From Paracoccus sp. (in: a-proteobacteria) (GTDB lineage Bacteria; Pseudomonadota; Alphaproteobacteria; Rhodobacterales; Rhodobacteraceae), in contig JAGPGI010000013.1 of assembly GCA_018056045.1 (NCBI GenBank), positions 1 to 16,850 of the forward strand: DNA of 16,850 nt. The letters are read 5' to 3'. Numbering within the stretch: position 1 is the stretch's first letter; every line of letters begins with the position of its first letter. The notes beneath the pieces were generated by a model. The model had not been told where the DNA came from. It did not search any database and was given only the letters and a program-made list of their open reading frames with translations. Shown here in pieces: positions 9,712 through 16,631 of this stretch. The position numbers were made by a program, and so were the translations under genes.

Positions 9712-9732
9712 TTGTTGCGTTACGCTGCAAAT
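9712..9732. promoter_or_regulatory. Candidate operator, site 2
   Basis: TTGTTG at 9712-9717 and GCAAAT at 9727-9732 are the same inner arms at the same spacing as in site 1 (9561-9581). The two 21-bp windows agree at 14 of 21 positions. Site 2 is itself imperfectly symmetric: TTG..GCGT, a central T, then ACGC..CAA. It lies about 50-70 bp before the epimerase start, in the right place to control the plus-strand operon. Confidence 0.5.
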
Positions 9733-9781
9733 TGGATTAGATCGAGCAAATTATACATCACTCTCCAGGGGGGAACCGGGC

Positions 9782-10666
9782 ATGCGTCGACTGGGCATTC
9801 ACTCATTCGTATGGACTGACGGCCAAACTCAGGACGGGCTCGAGATGGCGCTCGAAAAGACGGCCGAGCATGGCTATCGCATGATCGAGCTGGCCTATCT
9901 GCGCCCCGAGAAGTTTGATCTCGACCGGCTGGCCAGAAAGGCGCGCGATCTGGATATCGAGATCGTGGTCACGATGGGTCTGCCCGCCGCGGCCGATGTC
10001 TCAAGCGAGGACAAGGCCGTGGTCGCGAAGGGCCGCGCGCTGCTTTCGGACGCGGTCAAGGCGGTGCGCGATATCGGCGGCATCCGCCTGGGCGGCATCC
10101 TCTATTCCATGCATGGCAAATATGACCGGATGCCCACGCGTGGCGGCTGGATGAACAGCGCCGAGGCCATCGCGGCGACCGCCGATGTGGCAAAGGACTG
10201 CGGCGTCCAGATCGTGCTGGAGGTGGTGAACAGGTTCGAATCCAACCTGCTGAACACCACCGCACAGGGACTGGATTTCATCCGCGATACCGGCCGGGAC
10301 GACGTGTTCCTGCATCTGGATACGTTTCACATGAACATTGAAGAGGCCGATCCCGCCGGCGCCCTGCGCATGGCCGGCGACAAGGTTACCTATTTCCATT
10401 TCAACGAGAATTATCGCGGCTATCTGGGCACCGGCACCATCGACTTTCCGCGCATCTTTGATGCGCTGATCGATATCGACTATGACCGGGACATCGTCTT
10501 CGAAAGCTTCTCCAGCGCCATCGTCGACGAGTCGCTGTCGCGGGTCTGCGGCATCTGGCGCGACACCTGGGACGACAACGATCCGCTTGCCGCCCATGCC
10601 CGCCAGTTCATTGAACAGCAGTGGTTTCAGGCGCAGCGCCGACGCGAGGTGAATGCAAGGGCGTGA
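9782..10666 (+). CDS. D-tagatose/D-psicose 3-epimerase-like sugar epimerase
   Basis: This 294-aa AP-endonuclease-2-type TIM barrel is predicted to epimerise free ketoses at C3 (D-fructose/D-psicose, D-tagatose/D-sorbose, or pentuloses). The family's metal ligands are all present: Glu147 in LEVVNRFE, Asp180 in LHLDTFHMNIEE, His206 in YFHFNEN, and Glu241 in VFESF. The substrate contacts His183 and Arg212 are also there. Each is exactly five residues lower than the numbering I recall for Pseudomonas cichorii D-tagatose 3-epimerase (152, 185, 211, 246, 188, 217). Length is normal (about 290 aa). The ATG at 9782 follows an AGGGGGGA ribosome site. It is the first gene of the catabolic operon, divergent from the sugar importer. 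Exact substrate is uncertain; other sugar isomerase/epimerase members of this fold would lack this full residue set. Confidence 0.85.
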   Translation: MRRLGIHSFVWTDGQTQDGLEMALEKTAEHGYRMIELAYLRPEKFDLDRLARKARDLDIEIVVTMGLPAAADVSSEDKAVVAKGRALLSDAVKAVRDIGGIRLGGILYSMHGKYDRMPTRGGWMNSAEAIAATADVAKDCGVQIVLEVVNRFESNLLNTTAQGLDFIRDTGRDDVFLHLDTFHMNIEEADPAGALRMAGDKVTYFHFNENYRGYLGTGTIDFPRIFDALIDIDYDRDIVFESFSSAIVDESLSRVCGIWRDTWDDNDPLAAHARQFIEQQWFQAQRRREVNARA

Positions 10667-10676
10667 CAGCTGGCGG

Positions 10677-10696
10677 CGGTCTCTTATGACAGACCG
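10677..10696 (+). other. Small stem-loop between epimerase and regulator genes
   Basis: CGGTCT (10677-10682) pairs with AGACCG (10691-10696) around an 8-nt loop, 10 bp after the epimerase stop. It encloses the alternative upstream ATG at 10686 of the ROK frame. It could modestly lower regulator expression relative to the epimerase. It is short and may be chance. Confidence 0.25.
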
Positions 10697-10739
10697 AGAT
10701 GCGCTATCGCACAGGGACCGGCCAACAGGAGCCCCAGCC

Positions 10740-11948
10740 ATGAACGAAATGATCGCCACCTCAAGCTCGCCCCGGCGCATCCGGCACAGCAACACCATTG
10801 TCGCGCTGCAGACGCTGTTCGACTATGGCTCGCTCAGTCGGGCCGAGCTGGCGCGGCATCTGGGGCTGAACCGATCATCGTCGGGCCACATCGTTGCCGA
10901 GCTGGTCGCCAGCGCGCTGGTGCGCGAGGTCCCGGACGAGGGGCGGCGGCGCGAGAGCCAGGCCAGGGCGGGGCGTCCGGGCATTCTGTTGGAACTGGCG
11001 CCGGATGCGGCGCTGTTCGTTGGGGCGGAAATCGGCGTCGAGCATATCACCACCTTGCAGATCGATCTGGCCGCCGAGATCGTCGAATGCCGGGTCGAGC
11101 CCTTTGACGGCCGGGCGGTCGGCCCCGAGCAGGCGGTGGCGCAGGCGGTGACGCAGGCTTTTGAAGGGATGCCCGCTGACCGGCTGGATCGGCTCGAGGG
11201 CTTCGGCCTTTCGGCTCCGGCGCAGATGGATCGCGAGGGGCTGGTCAGGATCGCGCCGCTGCTGGGCTGGAAGGATGTCGAACTGGCGGCACTGGCGCGG
11301 AGCGCGCTGCAGCGGGACGTGCCGATCATGGTCGAGAACGAGGCCAACTCCTTTGCCTTCGGCGAAAGCTATCGCGATCGCGAGACCAGACAGGGCGTCA
11401 CCCTGTTCATGGTGATCGAGACCGGGGTCGGGGGCGGCATCGTCATCGACGGCCGGCTGTTTCGGGGCGGTCACGGGCTGGCCGGCGAGATCGGCCATCT
11501 CCGCCTGCCGACCGGAGAGGACCTCGAACAGGTGCTGGGCCTTGAACATCTGATGCGCCGATACAGCTCGGTGTCGGACGACGCGCCGGTATCGCTGGCG
11601 GGCTTTCTGCAGGATGTGCGCGACCGCGAGCCTCGCACCGTCGAGATTGCCGAGGAATGGGCCCGGAATCTGGCCCAGGCTGTGGCCGAGGCTTGCCGCC
11701 TGATCGACCCGAACCGGATTGTGCTGGGGGGATCGGTGGCGGCACTCTATCCGCTGGTTGAAGCGCGCGTCGCCCATCATCTTGGCGCGGCGCAGGCCGC
11801 GACCTTTCCGGTGCCCGAGATCATCCTGCACCGTGCCGCTGAAACCGGCGCGGCCTATGGCGCGGCCTGCATGCTGCACCGCCGCTTCATGTCATTGGAA
11901 AACCGACACATTACCGAACAAGCCATGGATGATGCATCCGCCGGATAG
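10740..11948 (+). CDS. ROK-family transcriptional regulator
   Basis: This 402-aa protein has an N-terminal winged helix-turn-helix at about residues 17-62 (LFDYGSLSRAELARHLGLNRSSSG), followed by a ROK sugar-kinase-like domain. The ROK region is recognised by ETGVGGGIVIDGRLFRGGHGLAGEIGH (split over residues 227-253) and VENEANSFAFGE (198-209). The phosphate-binding DxGxT-type motif is degenerate (GAEIGVEHITT), as in regulators that sense but do not phosphorylate sugars. The usual CxCGxxGCxE zinc motif is absent: after GEIGH the sequence is LRLPTGEDLEQVLGLEHL with no Cys. The start at 10740 is chosen for AGGAG at 10727-10731; an in-frame ATG at 10686 is a less likely alternative. Its place inside the catabolic operon suggests it controls this operon and the divergent importer, most likely as a repressor released by a pathway sugar. 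Confidence 0.9.
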   Translation: MNEMIATSSSPRRIRHSNTIVALQTLFDYGSLSRAELARHLGLNRSSSGHIVAELVASALVREVPDEGRRRESQARAGRPGILLELAPDAALFVGAEIGVEHITTLQIDLAAEIVECRVEPFDGRAVGPEQAVAQAVTQAFEGMPADRLDRLEGFGLSAPAQMDREGLVRIAPLLGWKDVELAALARSALQRDVPIMVENEANSFAFGESYRDRETRQGVTLFMVIETGVGGGIVIDGRLFRGGHGLAGEIGHLRLPTGEDLEQVLGLEHLMRRYSSVSDDAPVSLAGFLQDVRDREPRTVEIAEEWARNLAQAVAEACRLIDPNRIVLGGSVAALYPLVEARVAHHLGAAQAATFPVPEIILHRAAETGAAYGAACMLHRRFMSLENRHITEQAMDDASAG

Positions 11949-11972
11949 CACGCCGGCAAAGGAGGGGAAGAC

Positions 11973-12953
11973 GTGAGCAAGACCATATTGGCGCCGGATG
12001 CGCTGGGGCCCACGATCTGCGCGGGCGAAATCCTTGTCGAGATCGTCGCGACCACTCTCGGTGATGGATTCCGCGAAGCCCAACCCCTCATCGGTCCCTA
12101 TCCCAGCGGCGCCCCGGCGATCTTTATCGACCAGTGCGGCCGCATAGGCGGCTCGGCGGCAATGATCGGTGCCGTGGGGGGGGACGATTTTGGCGCCGTC
12201 AATCTGGAGCGGCTGAAACGCGATGGTGTCGATGTCTCGGCCGTAGCGGTTGATCCCGACCATCCAACCGGCAGCGCCTTCGTGCGCTATCGCCGCGATG
12301 GCTCGCGCGATTTCGTCTATAACATCGGCACCTCCGCCGCCGCCAGATTCGGCTGGACGCCAGACGTCGAGGCGCTGGCGCACCGGGCCGGACACCTGCA
12401 TGTCATGGGATCGACATTGGGGATGCCGGCGGCCTGCGACATCATCCGGCGCGCCGCCGAGACGATCAAGGCGCGGGGCGGCTCGCTTTCGCTTGACCCG
12501 AATCTGCGCAAGGAAATCCGGTATGACGCCCAGACCGAGGCGCATTTTGCCGATCTGGTGCGCATGGCCGACCTGCTGCTGCCCTCGGGCGAGGAACTGG
12601 AGCGTGCTGCGGGGGTCGAGGGCGAGGCGGCCGCGGTCGCCCAGCTGTTCCAGCTGGGCGTCGGCGAAATCGTGCTGAAGCGTGGCGCGGCGGGGGCGAC
12701 CTGTTTCAGCGCCGATGGCCAGCGCCATGATGCAATGGCTTTCGACGTGGCCGAGGTCGACCCGACCGGGGCCGGTGACTGCTTTGGCGGTGCCTATGTG
12801 GCTTGTCGTCGGCTTGGCATGGGTATCGAGGCCGCGCTGACCTATGCCTGCGCCGCGGGGGCGCGCAATGTCACCGTGCGCGGACCGATGGAGGGCGCCG
12901 GGACCCGCCGCGAGCTTGACCAGTTCATCAACGAAACGCGGAGGCTGGCATGA
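11973..12953 (+). CDS. PfkB-family sugar kinase, probable ketohexose (D-tagatose) kinase
   Basis: This 326-aa cytoplasmic kinase transfers phosphate from ATP to a sugar. It has the PfkB N-terminal GG motif (GRIGGSAAMIGAVGGDDFG, residues 57-74), DPNLRKE at 175-181, and the C-terminal ATP/anion-hole motif DPTGAGDCFGG at 263-273 with catalytic Asp269. It starts with GTG at 11973, preceded by GGAGGGG at 11961-11967. Its end overlaps the next start by ATGA (12950-12953). The pairing of a PfkB kinase directly with a stand-alone GatZ/KbaZ-family protein matches the D-tagatose kinase and tagatose-6-phosphate epimerase pair described in Agrobacterium. D-tagatose to D-tagatose 6-phosphate is therefore the favoured reaction. 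From sequence alone fructokinase, ribokinase or 2-keto-3-deoxygluconate kinase activity cannot be excluded. Confidence 0.85.
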   Translation: MSKTILAPDALGPTICAGEILVEIVATTLGDGFREAQPLIGPYPSGAPAIFIDQCGRIGGSAAMIGAVGGDDFGAVNLERLKRDGVDVSAVAVDPDHPTGSAFVRYRRDGSRDFVYNIGTSAAARFGWTPDVEALAHRAGHLHVMGSTLGMPAACDIIRRAAETIKARGGSLSLDPNLRKEIRYDAQTEAHFADLVRMADLLLPSGEELERAAGVEGEAAAVAQLFQLGVGEIVLKRGAAGATCFSADGQRHDAMAFDVAEVDPTGAGDCFGGAYVACRRLGMGIEAALTYACAAGARNVTVRGPMEGAGTRRELDQFINETRRLA

Positions 12954-14221
12954 CCCGGGTGACTCTGGACGATCTGGCCGGTCTCAGGCGCACGGGGACG
13001 CCGCGCGGCATCACCTCGGTCTGTTCGGCCCATCCGCTGGTCTTGCGCGCGGCGCTGCGACAGGGGGCCGAAACCGGTGCGACGGTGCTGATCGAGGCGA
13101 CCTGCAATCAGGTCAACCATCTGGGCGGCTATACAGGCATGCTGCCGGCGGATTTCGCGGCCCTCGTCCAGCGCATCGCGACCCAGGAAAACTGCCCGCC
13201 CGCGCAGATCATTCTGGGCGGCGATCACTTGGGGCCGAACCCCTGGCGCGACCAGCCTGCCGAAGCCGCCCTGACCGAGGCCGAAAAGATGGTCGAGGCC
13301 TATATCCGTGCCGGCTTTCGCAAAATCCATCTGGATGCCTCGATGGGCTGCGCGGGCGAGCCGGCGGCGCTGGACGACGCGGCGACGGCCGAACGCGCCG
13401 TGCGGCTGGCGCGGGTGGCCGAGCACACTGCGCGGGCGATGGGCGGCGAGATGCCGCGCTATATCATCGGCACCGAGGCACCCCCGCCCGGCGGAGCTGA
13501 TCACGCGCTGGACGAAATCGCCCCCACCTCGCCCGACGCCGCGCGCCAGACCATCGCCGTGCATCGCGACCTCTTTGCCCGCGCCGGCATCCCCGAGGCG
13601 TTCGAGCGCGTCCTTGGCATCGTCGTGCAGCCCGGCGTCGAATTCGGCAACCAGAACGTCATTCGCTATGACCCGGCAAAGGCAACGTCGCTGGTCGGCG
13701 TTCTGGCCGGCGAGCCGGGCTTGGTCTTCGAGGCACATTCGACCGACTATCAGGGCGTACAGCCGCTGTCCGAACTGGTGCAGGACGGCTTTGCGATCCT
13801 GAAGGTCGGGCCGGAACTGACCTTCGTGCTGCGCGAGGCGCTTTATGCGCTGGACCTCATCGCCTCGGATCTGGTGCCCGGCTATGGAGACCGGCCCCTG
13901 ATGCACGAAATGGAACGGATCATGCTGGCCCGCCCCGGCGACTGGCAACGGCATTATCCGGGCGACGCGGCGACGCAGGCCTGGTTGCGCCATTATTCGC
14001 TCTCGGATCGCATCCGCTATTACTGGGCGAGCGAGGCGGCCAGGGCTGCGGTGGCGCGGCTGATCGCGGCGCTGCAAGGGCACAAGCTGCCCCTGCCCCT
14101 GTTGTGGCAGCATTTCCCGGCCGCCGCCGGGTTTGCCGAGCGCCCGCTTGATCCCGAGGAATTGCTGGTTTGGCGCGTGGGCGAAAGCCTTGAGGCCTAT
14201 CACGCCGCCTGCGGCGCATGA
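12950..14221 (+). CDS. GatZ/KbaZ-family protein (PF08013), probable D-tagatose 6-phosphate 4-epimerase
   Basis: This 423-aa protein has the full length of GatZ/KbaZ. Conserved blocks are ITSVCSAHPLV (21-31), VLIEATCNQVNHLGGYTGM (46-64), IILGGDHLGPNPW (87-99) and KIHLDASMGCAG (125-136). In enteric bacteria GatZ/KbaZ is annotated as the non-catalytic partner of the class II tagatose-bisphosphate aldolase GatY/KbaY. No GatY/KbaY-like gene is present in this operon or window. In Agrobacterium a member of this family was shown to epimerise D-tagatose 6-phosphate at C4 to D-fructose 6-phosphate, and it sits with a PfkB tagatose kinase as here. I therefore infer the epimerase role. It is translationally coupled to the kinase by ATGA, which fits consecutive steps. 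Confidence 0.87.
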   Translation: MTRVTLDDLAGLRRTGTPRGITSVCSAHPLVLRAALRQGAETGATVLIEATCNQVNHLGGYTGMLPADFAALVQRIATQENCPPAQIILGGDHLGPNPWRDQPAEAALTEAEKMVEAYIRAGFRKIHLDASMGCAGEPAALDDAATAERAVRLARVAEHTARAMGGEMPRYIIGTEAPPPGGADHALDEIAPTSPDAARQTIAVHRDLFARAGIPEAFERVLGIVVQPGVEFGNQNVIRYDPAKATSLVGVLAGEPGLVFEAHSTDYQGVQPLSELVQDGFAILKVGPELTFVLREALYALDLIASDLVPGYGDRPLMHEMERIMLARPGDWQRHYPGDAATQAWLRHYSLSDRIRYYWASEAARAAVARLIAALQGHKLPLPLLWQHFPAAAGFAERPLDPEELLVWRVGESLEAYHAACGA

Positions 14222-14241
14222 CATCAGAGAGGAGAGAACCC

Positions 14242-15000
14242 ATGGGCTTGGAAAAATTCCGGCTGGACGGAAAGGTGGCGCTTGTCACCGGCGGCAACCG
14301 CGGCATCGGCCTTGCGATCGCCCGGCTGTTCGTCGAGGCGGGCGCACAATGCATGATCAGCGGCCGCAGCCGCACCGCAGATGTCGATGCGCTGGTGGCG
14401 GCGGGCAAATGCGACTGGGTCGAAGGCGACCTGACCGATCCCGATGTGCCGGATCGGCTGGTTCAGGCCACGCTGGAGCGCTTTGGCCGGCTGGATATCC
14501 TGGTGAACAATGCGGGCATCGCGGATAATGGCAACTTCCACGAATTCGGCGACGAGCGCCTTGCCGCGATCATGAACACCAACCTGATGGCGCCCTTCCG
14601 GGTCGCCCGAGCGGCGGTTCGGCCGATGCTGGATCAGGGCGGCGGCTGCATCCTGAACATCGGCTCGATCTCGGCCGAGGTGGCCAACAAGCCGCAGCTT
14701 CAGGTGGCCTATAACGCCTCGAAGGCAGCGGTGCACCAGATGTCGCGGGTGATGGCCTTCGAATATGCCGGCCGCGGCATCCGGGTGAATGCCCTCGCCC
14801 CCGGCTATGTCGTCAGCGACATGACCAAGGGCGGCATCGCGAATGAGGAATGGAACCGGGTCTGGTCCGAGAACACCCCGTTGGGCCGCTTTGCTCAGCC
14901 CGATGAAATGGCGAGCTGCGCGCTGTTTCTGTGCGCGCCGGCATCCAGCTATGTGACGGGTGCGGTTCTGGTCGCCGATGGCGGCTATACAACGCATTGA
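14242..15000 (+). CDS. Short-chain dehydrogenase, galactitol dehydrogenase-like polyol oxidoreductase
   Basis: This 252-aa classical SDR uses NAD(P) to interconvert a polyol and a ketose or similar alcohol/ketone pair. The nucleotide motif TGGNRGIG is at 16-23, NNAG at 89-92, and the catalytic set is Ser144, Tyr157, Lys161 (YNASK). It ends in VTGAVLVADGGYTTH. The blocks NKPQ...AYNASKAAVHQMSR and RVNALAPGYVVSDMT resemble, from memory, the SDR-type galactitol dehydrogenase of Rhodobacter sphaeroides; no alignment was run. The start at 14242 is supported by AGGAG at 14230-14234. An in-frame ATG at 14218 overlapping the previous stop would add 8 residues but would place that ribosome site inside the gene. 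Gluconate 5-dehydrogenase-like activity is an alternative. Confidence 0.85.
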   Translation: MGLEKFRLDGKVALVTGGNRGIGLAIARLFVEAGAQCMISGRSRTADVDALVAAGKCDWVEGDLTDPDVPDRLVQATLERFGRLDILVNNAGIADNGNFHEFGDERLAAIMNTNLMAPFRVARAAVRPMLDQGGGCILNIGSISAEVANKPQLQVAYNASKAAVHQMSRVMAFEYAGRGIRVNALAPGYVVSDMTKGGIANEEWNRVWSENTPLGRFAQPDEMASCALFLCAPASSYVTGAVLVADGGYTTH

Positions 15001-15018
15001 CAGGAAAGGAAAACGGAT

Positions 15019-15747
15019 ATGGCGTATGATCTGAGTGGAAAAGTCGCGGCCGTCACCGGCGCCGCATCGGGCATCGGTCTGGCAAGTGCCGAGGCGCTGC
15101 ACGCCGCTGGCGCGACGGTCGTGCTGGTGGACCGCAATGCCGAGGCGCTGCAGGCCATCGCAGACCGGCTGGGCGACCGGGCGCTGACGCTGCAAATCGA
15201 CCTGCTGGACACTGAAAGCTGCAATGGCCTGCTGTCGGGCGTGCTGGGTCTGGCCGGACGGATCGATATCCTGCATGCCAATGCCGGCAGCTATATCGGT
15301 GGCGATCTGGTCGAGACCACCCCCGAGGCGCTGGACCGGATGCTGAACCTCAACGTCAATGTGGTGATGAAAAACGTCCACAATGTCATCCCGCACATGA
15401 TCGAACGCGGGTCGGGCGACATCATCGTCACCTCGTCGGTGGCCGGTCACTCCTCGGTTCCGTGGGAACCAGCCTATGCTGCCTCGAAATGGGCGATGAC
15501 CAGCTTCATCCAGATCATGCGGCGGCAGTTGAACAAGCACGGCATCCGCGTGGGCGGCGTTTCCCCCGGCCCGGTGATCAGCGCGCTGCTGGCCGACTGG
15601 CCAGAGGAAAACCTGCGCAAGGCCAAGGAAAGCGGCAGCCTGATCGAGCCGACCGAGGTCGCGGATGCGGTGCTCTATATGCTGACCCGTCCGCGCAACG
15701 TGACCATCCGCGACATGGTCATCCTGCCGACGAATTTTGACATCTGA
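15019..15747 (+). CDS. Ribitol 2-dehydrogenase-like short-chain dehydrogenase
   Basis: This 242-aa SDR is predicted to oxidise a polyol at C2 with NAD. TGAASGIG is at 13-20, and Asp38 (VDR) at the end of strand 2 favours NAD over NADP. HANAG (86-90) replaces the usual NNAG, with catalytic Ser140, Tyr153 and Lys157 (YAASK). HANAGSYIGG, WEPAYAASK, PGPVISALLADWP and the C-terminus NVTIRDMVILP closely recall Klebsiella ribitol 2-dehydrogenase, whose end also reads NVT.RD.VILP. This is recalled similarity, not a computed alignment. Ribitol dehydrogenases also act on six-carbon polyols such as allitol and talitol, which fits a ketohexose pathway. The ATG at 15019 follows AGGAAAGGA; the gap to the previous gene is 18 bp. 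Confidence 0.87.
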   Translation: MAYDLSGKVAAVTGAASGIGLASAEALHAAGATVVLVDRNAEALQAIADRLGDRALTLQIDLLDTESCNGLLSGVLGLAGRIDILHANAGSYIGGDLVETTPEALDRMLNLNVNVVMKNVHNVIPHMIERGSGDIIVTSSVAGHSSVPWEPAYAASKWAMTSFIQIMRRQLNKHGIRVGGVSPGPVISALLADWPEENLRKAKESGSLIEPTEVADAVLYMLTRPRNVTIRDMVILPTNFDI

Positions 15748-15758
15748 AGGGGGCGATC

Positions 15759-16490
15759 ATGACCGAATTTCATGGCAGAACCGTCCTGATCACCGGCGCC
15801 GCGGGTGGCATCGGCTCGGCGCTGGCCGAGGGCTTTGCGGCCCGGGGCGCGCGATTGGCGCTGGTTGATCGGGTCGATTGCACAGAGCTGCTTCATCGCC
15901 TGCCGGGCGAACACAGGGCGTGGCGACTTGACCTGACCGATCCCGAGGCCATCGGCCGGATCGTCGGCGAGATCGGCCAGGCGATGGGCATCGACATCCT
16001 GATCAACAATGCCGGGCTGGGCGTGGTCGGGCCGGCCGAGGAACAGTCGATCGAGGAATGGGACCTGACCCACGCCATCAATCTGCGCGCGCCCTGGCTG
16101 ATGGCAAAGGCCGCGCTGCCCTGGCTGAAGGTCTCGGGGCGCGGCCGGGTGGTCAATCTCGCCTCGCAGGCGGGCATCGTCGCCATCGCCGAACATGCCG
16201 CCTATGGCTCCAGCAAGGCCGGCCTGATCGGGCTGACCAAGGTGCTGGCGCTGGAATGGGCGCGACACGGCATAACCGTCAATGCCATCTCGCCGACGGT
16301 GGTCGAGACGCCGATGGCGCTGGTGGGCTGGTCCGGCGAGAAGGGCGAGAAGGCGCGCGGCGAGATCCCGGTCGGGCGTTTCGCACGCCCGGCTGAGATC
16401 GCTGCTGCGGCGCTGTATCTCTGCTCGGATCTGGCGGCCATCGTCAACGGAGAGAACCTGGTCGTCGACGGCGGATACACCATTCGCTGA
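15759..16490 (+). CDS. Short-chain dehydrogenase, third polyol/sugar oxidoreductase
   Basis: This 243-aa classical SDR has TGAAGGIG at 12-19, Asp37 (VDR) pointing to NAD use, and NNAG at 83-86. The catalytic residues are Ser136 (NLASQAG), Tyr149 and Lys153 (YGSSK), and the C-terminus is GENLVVDGGYTIR. The family assignment is firm; the substrate is not. The context makes a sugar alcohol, such as a tetritol, pentitol or hexitol, the likely substrate. The ATG at 15759 has AGGGGG about 6 nt upstream and lies 11 bp after the previous stop. It is clearly diverged from the other two SDRs of the operon in its substrate loop (VVETPMALVGWSGEKG), so it is not a recent tandem duplicate. It is the last gene of the operon. 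Confidence 0.85.
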   Translation: MTEFHGRTVLITGAAGGIGSALAEGFAARGARLALVDRVDCTELLHRLPGEHRAWRLDLTDPEAIGRIVGEIGQAMGIDILINNAGLGVVGPAEEQSIEEWDLTHAINLRAPWLMAKAALPWLKVSGRGRVVNLASQAGIVAIAEHAAYGSSKAGLIGLTKVLALEWARHGITVNAISPTVVETPMALVGWSGEKGEKARGEIPVGRFARPAEIAAAALYLCSDLAAIVNGENLVVDGGYTIR

Positions 16491-16631
16491 CCCCGCCCCT
16501 TCCGACCGCGCCACGCGCTGCCAGCCCGTGCCGGCAGAGGCTTTCGCTTGGTCATGTGTCGCATTTGCCATTGCCCGCCTTTTGCTGCCCAACTGCAAAG
16601 GCGGGCTTCAAATGAGCGGGTGTAAGCTCAT
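16491..16631. other. Non-coding gap between polyol operon and transposase remnant
   Basis: No gene is supported in these 141 bp. Content is the inverted repeat at 16573-16606 plus GC-rich flank. Minus-strand frames running through 16552-16835 are antisense shadows of the transposase fragment. No tandem repeat or target-site duplication could be recognised with only one side of the element visible. Confidence 0.5.
16573..16606. repeat. Inverted repeat after the operon, possible transcription end
   Basis: GCCCGCCTTT (16573-16582) pairs perfectly with AAAGGCGGGC (16597-16606). After a bulged T, GC pairs with GC inside, leaving a 9-nt loop. It starts 82 bp after the last SDR stop. The plus-strand right arm is followed only by TTCAAAT, not a real T-run, so intrinsic termination is possible but weak. 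It lies about 25 bp before the transposase remnant, so an origin as part of a mobile element is an alternative. Confidence 0.5.

Larger units (their letters stand above)
9481..9781. promoter_or_regulatory. Divergent promoter/operator region between importer and catabolic operons
   Basis: This 301-bp stretch is markedly more AT-rich than its surroundings and separates the two divergent operons. It contains a 29-bp inverted repeat at 9556-9584, a related site at 9712-9732, and an extra GCAAATT half-site at 9746-9752. Ribosome sites flank both edges (GGAGGA at 9487-9492 on the minus strand, AGGGGGGA around 9767-9774 on the plus strand). An open frame at 9428-9697 crosses it but has no coding character. 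This is where coordinated control of uptake and catabolism most likely happens. Confidence 0.75.

Noticed and set aside
12842..14224. 460-aa minus-strand open frame
   Set aside because: Antisense shadow of the GatZ/KbaZ-family gene; no motifs and biased Arg/Gly/Gln composition typical of GC-rich reverse frames.
14218..14241. Earlier ATG for the first SDR overlapping the GatZ-like stop
   Set aside because: The strong AGGAG at 14230-14234 is ideally spaced for the ATG at 14242, and SDR N-termini normally start about there.
14224..15540. 438-aa minus-strand open frame
   Set aside because: Covers two SDR genes in antisense; its His/Asp/Arg-rich composition is the mirror of coding SDR sequence.
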